Below the pieces are notes generated by a model that saw only the letters and a list, made by a program, of their open reading frames with translations, ran no database searches and was not told the DNA's origin. Shown here in pieces: positions 41,174-48,600 of a DNA stretch of 64,000 bases (the stretch's first letter is position 1; each line of letters begins with the position of its first letter). The position numbers and the translations under genes are program-made. The DNA comes from AC-37 sp036389835 (GTDB lineage: Bacteria > Actinomycetota > Thermoleophilia > Solirubrobacterales > Thermoleophilaceae). The DNA is taken from positions 42,436 through 106,435 of the forward strand of contig DASVWC010000076.1 in the NCBI GenBank assembly GCA_036389835.1, read 5' to 3'.

Positions 41174-41685
41174 GCTTCCTCGGCAGGCGCGCCCGCGGCC
41201 GCGAGGCGGCTTCACCGGAGACCGCCTCGAGCGAAGCCGACCAGGCGCTCACCGACCGCTACGCGAAGCTCGACGACCGGCAGGCGGTCGCGACGCTCGC
41301 CGGGCTCAGCCAAGTCGAGCTGACCGCGATCGCTTGCTTCGAGCGCTCGCACCGCGAGCGGGCGCCGGTGCTCGACACGCTGCGCCACCTGCGCCAGCCG
41401 GAGCCGCTGCCCGGCTACGACGCGCTCGAGCCGAACGCGATCCCCGAGGCGCTCGCGGGAGCCGACACCGGGATGGTCGAGGCCGTGCGCGAGTACGAGC
41501 GCAGGCACCAGAACCGGACCTCCGTGAACGTCGCGATCGCGACCGCCCTCCGGTCGCTACGCGACCAGCCGGCGATCGCGGTCGACGGCGCTCCCGCTCC
41601 CCCGCCGGCGGTCTCGGGGCCGCCCGCAGCGAGGAACGGCCTGCCGATCAAGACGCCTCCCGAAACTGGACTGGGGACGCCATGA
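41170..41685 (+). CDS. Hypothetical helical protein
   Basis: A 171-residue protein, helical in residues 20-125: DDRQAVATLAGLSQVELTAIACFERSHRERAPVLDTLRHL, then a similar GMVEAVREYERRHQNRTSVNVAI. The two blocks look like degenerate repeats (sxxE-x-x-x-x-x-E-x-x-H-x-x-R). The C-terminus is Pro-rich. No transmembrane helix. It lies between the zinc ribbon and the DUF1508 gene with 4-base overlaps on both sides, so it belongs to the same translation unit. Function unknown. Confidence 0.65.
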   Translation: MSFLGRRARGREAASPETASSEADQALTDRYAKLDDRQAVATLAGLSQVELTAIACFERSHRERAPVLDTLRHLRQPEPLPGYDALEPNAIPEALAGADTGMVEAVREYERRHQNRTSVNVAIATALRSLRDQPAIAVDGAPAPPPAVSGPPAARNGLPIKTPPETGLGTP

Positions 41686-41855
41686 GGCTCGACGTCCACG
41701 AGGACAACAGCGCGAACTACCACTGGACGCTCGTCACTGCAGACGGCGAGGAGCTCGCCACGTCCATCGAGGCGTTCGCGTCGCACGGCGCGGCCGCGCG
41801 AGCGGCGAACGAACTGAGCGCGCAGATTGCCGCGGCGCCCCTGGAGGTCGGCTGA
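41682..41855 (+). CDS. DUF1508/YegP-like small protein
   Basis: A 57-residue protein, ATG overlapping the previous stop. RLDVHEDNSANYHWTLVTADGEELATS plus FASHGAAARAANEL is the beta-hairpin-helix repeat of the DUF1508 (YegP) family, normally present in two tandem copies; here there is one. These proteins are widespread and poorly characterised. Position inside the zinc-ribbon operon is the only clue. Confidence 0.75.
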   Translation: MRLDVHEDNSANYHWTLVTADGEELATSIEAFASHGAAARAANELSAQIAAAPLEVG

Positions 41856-42207
41856 GGGGGGCCAGCAGACCACCGAGGGACAGCTGAGCGCCGCGATCGC
41901 GAACGCGGTCGTGCACCTGCTCGGTGAGTACACCGGCCGCGGCCCGACCAGGGCACGCGCCTACCTCAACCGCGACGCGATAACGGTGCTGCTGCACGAC
42001 ACGCTGACGAAGGGCGAGCGCCGGCTGGTCGCGGACGGCCACGCGCCGATCGTGCTCCACACGCGCGGCGTCTTTCAGGAGATGATGCGGGCCGAGCTCG
42101 TCGCAGCGGTTGAGAACCTGACCGGCCGGACGGTCGCGGCCTTCACGAGCGCGAATCACATCGACCCGGACATCGCGGTCGAGACGTTCGTGCTCGAATC
42201 TCAGTGA
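41827..42207 (+). CDS. DUF2294-family protein
   Basis: A 126-residue protein. GEYTGRGPTRARAYLNRDAITVLLHDTLTKGERRLV and GVFQEMMRAELVAAVENLTGR match the DUF2294 (Na-translocating decarboxylase-associated-like) family. The only in-frame start is a TTG at 41827 inside the end of the preceding gene (29-base overlap), which implies weak, coupled initiation. In Bacillus and actinobacteria DUF2294 proteins are of unknown function. The C-terminal FTSANHIDPDIAVETFVL is also typical of the family. Confidence 0.75.
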   Translation: MPRRPWRSAEGGQQTTEGQLSAAIANAVVHLLGEYTGRGPTRARAYLNRDAITVLLHDTLTKGERRLVADGHAPIVLHTRGVFQEMMRAELVAAVENLTGRTVAAFTSANHIDPDIAVETFVLESQ

Positions 42208-42434
42208 CGAAAACACGCTGTTTTGCGGGTCTTGTTTGCGACGCCTCGCGCGCTGGCTCGAGCAGGCGTACACTCGGCTTGGTTTCCGACCCTTTCTTTG
42301 CGGGACGCTTGCGGTCAAAGGGGCTTTTGAGCCGCCCCGGACGGTGAGAGCCGGGACCCGCTACTTCAGTGGCGAGGCGGACGCCGGCAGCCCTCCTGCC
42401 GCGTGGACGCAACGCAGGGAAGGAGCCGGTCCAG

Positions 42435-42632
42435 ATGCCCTACTTCAGGTGCAAGCGCTGCGCGCTCAGGCTGTACAGCGCGGCGTCCGAAACGCACTGC
42501 TCCGAGTGCAGCGCCCCACTCGGCCGAGCCGAGCGATCGCTCGAACCGACCCCGCTCGCCCGGCCACGCCGAGACGGGCGCTCCATCTCCTCGGAACCGC
42601 CGCTGCCGGCGGGCGGCAGGAGCTTCCCGTGA
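42435..42632 (+). CDS. Small zinc-ribbon protein (paralogue of 40970-41173)
   Basis: A 65-residue protein with GGAAGGAG before its ATG. FRCKRCALRLYSAASETHCSECSAPLG supplies two C-x-x-C pairs, and the LYSAA context is shared with the protein at 40970-41173. The tail is Arg/Pro/Ser-rich. It opens a two-gene unit with the next gene (GTGA overlap). Duplicate zinc-ribbon-led modules within 1.5 kb suggest a local duplication followed by divergence. Confidence 0.7.
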   Translation: MPYFRCKRCALRLYSAASETHCSECSAPLGRAERSLEPTPLARPRRDGRSISSEPPLPAGGRSFP

Positions 42633-42859
42633 ACGGCGAACGCCTCGACCCCAGGCTCGGGCGGGTCCGCGCCGACGTGCGCCGGCACATGAGCCGCGGG
42701 GGCTCGGTCGACGCCGTCGATGCCGAGATCATCGAGCCGTCGGGCTTCAGCGCCGACGAGAAGGCGGCTCTGTGGCTCTACGCCTGGTCGTACGTGCCGC
42801 GCCGGATGCAGCGAAGGTGGGCCGACCGCAACCTGCAGATGGCAGCGCTGCGGTCCTGA
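42629..42859 (+). CDS. Hypothetical protein
   Basis: A 76-residue protein from a GTG overlapping the zinc-ribbon stop. EIIEPSGFSADEKAALWLYAWSYVPRRMQRRWADRNL is a helical segment rich in Trp and Arg, which may bind a partner or membrane surface. No known domain. Conservation of such small proteins behind zinc ribbons in related genomes would be needed to assign a role. Confidence 0.6.
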   Translation: MNGERLDPRLGRVRADVRRHMSRGGSVDAVDAEIIEPSGFSADEKAALWLYAWSYVPRRMQRRWADRNLQMAALRS

Positions 42860-42883
42860 CGAGACCGACGGGCGGGATCGTGG

Positions 42884-43105
42884 CGCGGCCACGGCGACCG
42901 TCAACGTCGTGCCGGCCGAAGGCGGCGCATGGCGCCCACTGAGACGACCTGGCGGTGCTTCACGCGATTGGGCCGATGCCCCGGCACCGTGACGATGAGG
43001 TCGATATCCATCACCGGCCTGCCCGTGTCACGCGCCACCCCCCTCGCTGCCGAGCATGAGCACCGCGGCCGCCGCGCCGACACTGGGGGACGATCCGGGG
43101 GGTAG
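42884..43105 (-). pseudogene. Composite pseudogene: pieces of the 37255 and 39580 genes joined
   Basis: From 42884 to about 43037 the minus strand matches, with gaps, the domain of the hypothetical protein 37255-37656 (VMDIDLIVTVPGHRPNRVKHRQVVS versus VVEIDLTVTVPGREPYRVKHRQLVS). The sequence then switches abruptly: about 43037-43105 is nearly identical to part of the flippase-like gene around 39763-39835 (shared GAGCACCGCGGCCGCCGCGC). The source fragments lie 2 kb apart and in the same orientation. It cannot encode a functional protein. It marks a duplication with deletion or gene-fragment capture. Confidence 0.6.
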
Positions 43106-43164
43106 CTGACTTCGCCGCCCTGGGTACTAGTTCATCCTGTTGGCCAACCAGAGGAGAACGAGCG

Positions 43165-43392
43165 ATGGCCGATTATGTGAGCGATCCGAACGGTGAAGTC
43201 ACAAACCCTGAAGAAGCGGCCGAAATCAAGAAGCGCGCCGCAACGGACGAGCCTGGTCTGTGGCGCGCCGATCTATGGCCGAACGTCCCTGCGGCCGTCG
43301 ATTGGGCCAATCGGTCTCCGATTTCGCCGCCTGGCTCGATCGTGTTCAACATACGAGACAACGGCCAGGTCTGGACGTACACGCTCTTGTAA
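43165..43392 (+). CDS. Small hypothetical protein
   Basis: A 75-residue protein with a strong AGAGGAGAAC site before its ATG. It is more polar and less GC-rich in codon choice than its neighbours: MADYVSDPNGEVTNPEEAAEIKKRA, then WRADLWPNVPAAVDWANRSP and a beta-hairpin-like end. No family recognised. The strong ribosome-binding site supports real expression. Confidence 0.6.
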   Translation: MADYVSDPNGEVTNPEEAAEIKKRAATDEPGLWRADLWPNVPAAVDWANRSPISPPGSIVFNIRDNGQVWTYTLL

Positions 43393-43537
43393 GCCGCCTG
43401 ATCGAACGTCCGGCGACATGAGCATCGGGGAGGTGCTGTCGACACGCCTTGAAAATGCGTGAGCCAGTGCGGTTTCGTTGACTGCTTCCCCCGGCCTCGG
43501 TACCTTCGCTTGCGCAGGCTCGCGGAGGGGGGCATCC

Positions 43538-44626
43538 ATGGGAACGGCGTCGTTGCGTAGTGGTTTCGTGTTCGCGGTCCTGGTGGCCACGCTGGGCGTC
43601 GCGCCGGGGGCGTCCGCCATCGGCACGGATCCGTGCCTGCAGGCCCCGCCGGCCACTGCGATCCAGGGCACGAACGACGACGATCAGCTCTGGGGGACCT
43701 CGGGCGCGGACGTCATCTACGGCCTCGACGGTCACGACGTCATCAAGGGTCTGGGCGGCAACGACACGATCTGCGCCGGCCTGGGGAACGACGGGGTCAA
43801 CGGGGGAGCCGGCGACGACGTCGTCGGCGGGTCGAACGGGTACGACCTGATCGTCGGGGGCGACGGCGCGGACACGATCTACGGAGGCCTGAATCAGGCC
43901 GAGATCGGCGACGGCCTGTTCGGCGGCCGGGGGATGGACACGATCGTCGGCAACGACGACGACGGCCAGGGCGCCGGACCGGACTACATCATCGGCGGAC
44001 CCGACCTGGACACGGTGCTGCCCGGTGCGGCTCCGGCCGACCAGTCCTACGAGGCGACCCAGCCCGACAGCGAATTCGACGGCGACTCCGAGTGCCCAAG
44101 CCCCACCTCGGCCGAGATCGGCGTCTTCGGCGCTCCCGGCCGGCTCGACACGATCGCGCCGGGGCCGTGCCTGACCGTCGAGGGCAAGGTCGATCGCCTC
44201 GGCTTCGGGGGCGACGGCGACAAGAAGTTCCACGTGTCGGTCCCGGGCGCCGACTACAAGGTGGAGTTCATGCCGCGGGACAAGCCGATCTTCCCCCTCG
44301 GCGGGCTCGACGACGAGGACAGGGTCCGCATCAGGGGACTCCACGTCACCGACGGCCACTGTCCTCCCGATTGCGAGCAGGAGATCCACCCCGTCTACCG
44401 CTTCCAGTTCGTCAGCGGCGGCGGAAACGCCACTCGCTGCGTGAGCGCAGCGTGCCTTGCCGGGCCCCGCTACGCCGGGAGCCCGCACAAGCTGCGGCCC
44501 GAGAGCGGGATCCTGAGGAACGTCCCCGCCGACGGCGATCCGGGGAAGGGCCGGCGCTACTGCTGGGACGAGCTCGGCGCTCCGTGCAACGACTGGGATC
44601 CCAGCGACCCCGACCCGTTCGCCTGA
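43538..44626 (+). CDS. Secreted RTX-type calcium-binding repeat protein
   Basis: A 362-residue protein from the ATG at 43538 (GGAGGGGGG upstream). Residues 1-27 are a signal peptide (FVFAVLVATLGVAPGASA). Residues about 40-150 contain hemolysin-type G-G-x-G-x-D nonapeptides (GLGGNDTICAGLGNDGVNG, VGGDGADTIYGG), which form a Ca2+-filled beta-roll. The rest is a polar domain with six or more cysteines (ECPSPT, GHCPPDCEQE, RCVSAACLAG, YCWDELGAPCND). No catalytic motif is evident; it may be an extracellular structural or adhesive protein. A strong hairpin follows the stop. Confidence 0.8.
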   Translation: MGTASLRSGFVFAVLVATLGVAPGASAIGTDPCLQAPPATAIQGTNDDDQLWGTSGADVIYGLDGHDVIKGLGGNDTICAGLGNDGVNGGAGDDVVGGSNGYDLIVGGDGADTIYGGLNQAEIGDGLFGGRGMDTIVGNDDDGQGAGPDYIIGGPDLDTVLPGAAPADQSYEATQPDSEFDGDSECPSPTSAEIGVFGAPGRLDTIAPGPCLTVEGKVDRLGFGGDGDKKFHVSVPGADYKVEFMPRDKPIFPLGGLDDEDRVRIRGLHVTDGHCPPDCEQEIHPVYRFQFVSGGGNATRCVSAACLAGPRYAGSPHKLRPESGILRNVPADGDPGKGRRYCWDELGAPCNDWDPSDPDPFA

Positions 44627-44642
44627 GCTAGCCGCGCCCGAG

Positions 44643-44668
44643 CCGCCGCCGGACACGACCGGCGGCGG
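44643..44668. terminator. Bidirectional hairpin terminator
   Basis: CCGCCGCCGG (44643-44652) pairs with CCGGCGGCGG (44659-44668) around an ACACGA loop, between the convergent RTX and DUF4333 genes. No T-run is present. Position and strength suit a bidirectional terminator. Confidence 0.65.
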
Positions 44669-44684
44669 CGGGCTCGCGCCGTAG

Positions 44685-45134
44685 CTACGGCGTCTGCTGG
44701 CCCTGGCCCGGCTGCTGCTGGCCGCCCTGGCCCGGCTGCTGCTGGCCGCCCTGCCCGGGCTGCTGCTGCCCGCCGCCCTGGCCCTGCGCGCCCTGCTGCG
44801 GCTGCTGCTGCGCCGCGACGGTCGCGACCGCCCGCTCGAAGCCGGCCTGATCCTTCACGTCGACCACGTAGTCGTCGCCGTCCTTCGAGATCTCCATCTT
44901 GATCTTCTCTTTCTTGTCGCCCTCGGTCGCCTCGAGCGTGCAGTCGAACTCGGTCCCGTCGGCGCCGTCGACCTCGTCCGGGCACTGGAGCTTCGCCGGG
45001 ATGCTCTGCTGGCTGAGCCGCTCGTTGAGGTTGTCGACGCCGGCCGTCACGTCGGTCTTCTCGCCGCCGCAGCCGGCCACGCCGAGCGCGGCGAGGCAGG
45101 CCAGCGCGACCCAGGCCGCGATCGCGCGGCTCAT
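44685..45134 (-). CDS. DUF4333 lipoprotein with QQQPGQGG repeats
   Basis: A 149-residue lipoprotein: signal peptide with lipobox LGVAGC (Cys near residue 22), then a DUF4333 domain (NLNERLSQQSIPAKLQCPDEVDGADGTEFDCTLEAT) with its two conserved cysteines. The last about 45 residues are a repetitive low-complexity QQPGQGG tail. The family is a beta-sandwich envelope protein of unknown function in actinobacteria. The ATG overlaps the stop of its paralogue upstream. Confidence 0.85.
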   Translation of the reverse strand: MSRAIAAWVALACLAALGVAGCGGEKTDVTAGVDNLNERLSQQSIPAKLQCPDEVDGADGTEFDCTLEATEGDKKEKIKMEISKDGDDYVVDVKDQAGFERAVATVAAQQQPQQGAQGQGGGQQQPGQGGQQQPGQGGQQQPGQGQQTP

Positions 45135-45526
45135 GGCGTCTCCTCCTCCGGCGCGGCCCCCTCCTCCGGCGGAGCCTCCTCCCCCGTGCCCTGCTGGCCG
45201 GCCACGCTCTGGATCGCCTTCGCCCACGCGGCGCGGTCCTTGACGTCCACGACGAGCTTGTCGCCCTCCTTCTTCACCTGCATCTGGACCTTCTCCTCCT
45301 TGCCGCCCTCGTCGCCCTTGAGGGTGCACTCGAAGTCGGTGCCCTCGCCGCCGTCGACCTCCTTCGGGCAGTCCAGCGACGCCGCGAGGCCCTGGTCGGC
45401 CAGCTGCTTGTTCAGGTTCTCTACGCCGCCGCTCACGTCGGTCGTCTCGCCGCCGCACGCCGCGACGGCGAGGGCGGTGGCGCAGGCGAGCGTGAGTGCG
45501 GTGGCGATTCGGCGTGGCCGATGCAT
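45131..45526 (-). CDS. DUF4333 lipoprotein (paralogue)
   Basis: A 131-residue lipoprotein from the ATG at 45526, lipobox AVAAC near residue 24, followed by DUF4333 (NLNKQLADQGLAASLDCPKEVDGGEGTDFECTLKGD). Clear tandem paralogue of the downstream gene; instead of the Gln-rich tail it ends in an acidic Glu/Pro tail (GEEAPPEEGAAPEEETP). The two form an operon with a 4-base overlap. The longer frame to 45775 antiparallels the glycosyltransferase gene and is rejected. Confidence 0.85.
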   Translation of the reverse strand: MHRPRRIATALTLACATALAVAACGGETTDVSGGVENLNKQLADQGLAASLDCPKEVDGGEGTDFECTLKGDEGGKEEKVQMQVKKEGDKLVVDVKDRAAWAKAIQSVAGQQGTGEEAPPEEGAAPEEETP

Positions 45527-45599
45527 GACAGGTGGCCTTTCGATCTGAGGAAGGGAGCGGCGCCAGACTAGCGCCGCGCCTCGGATAGCCTCGCTGCTC

Positions 45600-47030
45600 G
45601 TGACCGGCCCGCGCGCGAACCGGACCGCGGTCGCAGCCCTCGCCGGCCTGGTCGCGGCCGGCGCCGCGCTGCGTTTCGGCACGCTCGACCTCCAGAGCTT
45701 CTGGGTCGACGAGGGCGCGACGGTCCACCTGCTGCGCGACGACTTCGCCGGCATGCTCGACGGGCTCACGATCACCGAGAAGACCCCGCCGCTCTACTAC
45801 GTCCTCGCCTGGCTCTGGACGCGCCCGTTCGGGACCGGCGAGATCGGCGTGCGCTCGCTCTCGGCGCTCTTCGGCGTCCTCACGATCCCGGTGGCATACG
45901 CCCTCGCGCGCGAGCTGCTCACGGCACGCGCGGCGCTGATCGCCGCGGCGCTGGTCACGTTCAACCCGCTGCTGGTCTGGTACTCGCAGGAGTCGCGCGC
46001 CTACGCGCTGCTCGTGCTGCTCGCCGCGCTCGCCACGCTGCTGTGCGTGCGGCGGCGGCTGCTGGCGTGGGCCGTCGCGTCCGCGCTCGCGCTCGCCACC
46101 CACTACTTCGCCGCATTCGTCGTCGGCCCGCTCGCGCTCTGGCTGCTCTGGCGCCACCCGAGCCGCCGCGGGGCGGTCGCCGCGGTCGCGGGCGTCGCCG
46201 CGGCCGGGCTGGCGCTGCTCCCGCTCGCGATCGACCAGTCCGAGAACCCGGGGTCGAACTTCATCACCGGGACCGGGCTCGGCACGCGCGTGCTCCAGCT
46301 GCCCAAGCAGTTCCTGCTCGGATACGACACCCCGCTGGAGGCGGCGTTCACGGCCGCGGCGGTTGCCCTCACGGCGGCGGCCGTATGGCTCGCACTCACC
46401 CGCGCCCGCCCGCAGGCGCGGGTCCCCGCGCTGCTGGCGCTCGCGGCCTTCGCCCTCGCGCTCGCCGCGGCGCTGCTCGGCGCGGACTTCGTGATCGCGC
46501 GCAACCTGATCGTCGCGCTCGTGCCGGTCGCGATCCTGATCGCCGCGGGCTTCGACGCCGCCGGGCGCGCGGGCGTCGCGATGGCGGCCGCGCTCGCGGC
46601 GCTGTCGCTCGCCGCGGTCGTCGGGGTCTTCGCGCGCCCCGAGTTCCAGCGCGACGACTGGCGCGGCGCGGCCGAGGCGATCGGCCCCGCGACCGACCGC
46701 CGTGCGCTGGTCGTCAACCCGATCGCCGGCGCGGTGGCGCTGCGCCTGTACCTCGACGGGCTCGAGCCGTTCGGCGAGGAGTTCAAGCGAGTCGACGAGA
46801 TCGCGCTGGTGGCGGTCACCGAGCGCCGCCCGGGCGAGACGCCGCACCCGCCGCGCCCGCAGACGCCGACGCTACCGGGCTTCGAGCCGTTCGCGCGCGT
46901 GGAGACCGACACGTTCACGCTGGTGCGGCTGCGCGCCGTCGGCCGGCAGTTCATCGCCTCGTCGGGCCTCACGCACCTGCGGCTCGGGAGCGACCTCGCC
47001 GTGACGCTCCGCCAGCGCCGGACGCGCTAG
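45600..47030 (+). CDS. GT-C/family 39-like glycosyltransferase
   Basis: A 476-residue membrane protein with about eleven hydrophobic helices. SFWVDEGATVHLL is the D-E loop of the GT-C/PMT (GT39) superfamily and TEKTPPLYYVLAWLW the typical second motif. It should transfer a sugar from a polyprenyl-phosphate donor to an acceptor outside the membrane. GTG start at 45600. A C-terminal extracytoplasmic domain (about 350-460) follows the helices. Its end overlaps selB by four bases, tail to tail; there is no functional link. Confidence 0.8.
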   Translation: MTGPRANRTAVAALAGLVAAGAALRFGTLDLQSFWVDEGATVHLLRDDFAGMLDGLTITEKTPPLYYVLAWLWTRPFGTGEIGVRSLSALFGVLTIPVAYALARELLTARAALIAAALVTFNPLLVWYSQESRAYALLVLLAALATLLCVRRRLLAWAVASALALATHYFAAFVVGPLALWLLWRHPSRRGAVAAVAGVAAAGLALLPLAIDQSENPGSNFITGTGLGTRVLQLPKQFLLGYDTPLEAAFTAAAVALTAAAVWLALTRARPQARVPALLALAAFALALAAALLGADFVIARNLIVALVPVAILIAAGFDAAGRAGVAMAAALAALSLAAVVGVFARPEFQRDDWRGAAEAIGPATDRRALVVNPIAGAVALRLYLDGLEPFGEEFKRVDEIALVAVTERRPGETPHPPRPQTPTLPGFEPFARVETDTFTLVRLRAVGRQFIASSGLTHLRLGSDLAVTLRQRRTR

Positions 47031-48586
47031 CGCCGGCGGCGCAGCACGTGCACGTCGCCGTCGCGGCGCGTGACCCTGGTGCGGTCGAGGTGCTCGAGCA
47101 GGGCCTGCGCGTACTTGCGCGAGGTGAGCAGCTCGTCGCGCACGCCTGCGATCGTGGCGCCGCCGTCGCGCTCGCAGATCGCGACGATCCGGGCGATGAG
47201 CGCGTCGAGCGACCCCGGGTTGAAGTGCAGGTTCCGCGCCACGCGCACGGCCTGCCCGGCTTCGGCGAGCCGCCGCAGCCGGTCGGCGGCGTCGGCCTGG
47301 GAGAGGCCGGCCGCCGCGGCCAGCTCGGCGTCGGTGCGCGGCGCCTCGGCGTCGGCGCGCAGCAGGGCGGCGAGCATCAGCGCGGCGTCGTCGAGCGGCT
47401 CCGGCTCGTCGCCGGCGGCCGGCGGCTCGGGCTCGGGCTCCGCCGCCGGGGGCGCCTCCCCGCGCGCGAGCGCGCGCAGCCGCTCCACCACCTCGGGGCG
47501 CGCGCCGTGGCGGCGCGGCGCGGCGTCGAGCACCACGCCGCCCCCGATCGTGTCGGGCGGGGCGAGTTGGCGGAGGATCAGGCGGTCGCCGGCCGCGGCG
47601 ATCAGCGGCGCCTCGAGCCGGAGCTGCGCGAGCCCCTCCGCGCCCGGCCGCAGCTCGCCCTCCAGCGGGACCAGCCGCGCCGGCGCCTCGCGCGTGCCGT
47701 GGTGAACGTGCAGCCGGACGCTCGCGCCGATCGGCCGCGCTCCGGGCTCGAGCCTCACGCTCGCGTCGAGCAGGTAGCCGGCCGCGAGCGCGGCGTCCGG
47801 GTCCGCCACCACGTCGCCGCGGCCGACCTCGCGCCACCCGGCGCCCGACAGGTTGAGCGCCACGCGCTGGCCCGCCTCGGCCCGCTCGACCGGCTCGTCG
47901 TGGACCTGCACGGATCGCACGCGCGCCCGCAGCCCGCGCGGGAGGATCGTCACCGAGTCGCCGGCCGCGACCGAGCCCGACCACAGCGTCCCGGTCACCA
48001 CCGTGCCGATGCCCCGCAGCGTGAACGAGCGGTCCACGTGCAGCCGCGTGCCGGCGCCGTCGCTCGCGCGGCCGGGTAGCCGCTCGGCCACCCGCGCGAG
48101 GGCCGCCAGGAGGTCGTCGAGCCCGGTCCGCTCGCGTGCCGACACGTGGACGACCGGCACGCCCGGCACGAGGTCCGCGACCTCCTCGCCGGCGATCTCC
48201 GGCTCGCCGAGGTCGGCCTTCGTGACGGCGACGACCCCATGATCGACGCCGAGCTGGCGCAGCACGGCGACGTGCTCGCGCGTCTGCGGCATCACGCCGT
48301 CGTCGGCGGCGACGCAGAGCAGGAACAGGTCGACCCCGGACGCGCCCGCGACCATCGTGCGCACGAAGCGCTCGTGCCCCGGCACGTCCACCACCGACAG
48401 CCGGCGGCCGCCCGGCAGCTCGAGGGACGCGTAGCCGAGCTCGATCGAAATTCCGCGAGACCGCTCCTCCGGAAGGCGATCCGTGTTCTTGCCGGTGAGC
48501 ACGGAGATCAGGGCGGTCTTGCCGTGATCGATGTGCCCAGCTGTGCCCAGGGTGAGCGGCGGCCGAACGTCGCGTCGAGGGGTCAT
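47027..48586 (-). CDS. selB: Selenocysteine-specific elongation factor SelB
   Basis: A 519-residue GTPase. GTAGHIDHGKTAL (P-loop, about 14-26), RGISIELGYASL (switch I), VDVPGH (G3) and TKADL (G4) are followed by two EF-Tu-like beta barrels and a C-terminal part of winged helices (ALLRADAEAPRTDAELAAAAGLSQ, LLTSRKYAQALLEHLDRTRV) that bind the SECIS hairpin. The length is shorter than E. coli SelB (614), consistent with the shorter linker. It delivers Sec-tRNA to UGA codons. It starts 15 bases after the selA stop, as an operon. An acidic Ala/Pro/Glu-rich linker sits near residue 380. Confidence 0.93.
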   Translation of the reverse strand: MTPRRDVRPPLTLGTAGHIDHGKTALISVLTGKNTDRLPEERSRGISIELGYASLELPGGRRLSVVDVPGHERFVRTMVAGASGVDLFLLCVAADDGVMPQTREHVAVLRQLGVDHGVVAVTKADLGEPEIAGEEVADLVPGVPVVHVSARERTGLDDLLAALARVAERLPGRASDGAGTRLHVDRSFTLRGIGTVVTGTLWSGSVAAGDSVTILPRGLRARVRSVQVHDEPVERAEAGQRVALNLSGAGWREVGRGDVVADPDAALAAGYLLDASVRLEPGARPIGASVRLHVHHGTREAPARLVPLEGELRPGAEGLAQLRLEAPLIAAAGDRLILRQLAPPDTIGGGVVLDAAPRRHGARPEVVERLRALARGEAPPAAEPEPEPPAAGDEPEPLDDAALMLAALLRADAEAPRTDAELAAAAGLSQADAADRLRRLAEAGQAVRVARNLHFNPGSLDALIARIVAICERDGGATIAGVRDELLTSRKYAQALLEHLDRTRVTRRDGDVHVLRRRR

Positions 48587-48600
48587 TTACGAGCGGATGG

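Noticed and set aside
44685..46847. 720-codon minus-strand frame including the DUF4333 genes
   Set aside because: Only the last 149 codons (ATG 45134) encode the lipoprotein; the upstream part is antisense to the glycosyltransferase gene and lacks domain content.
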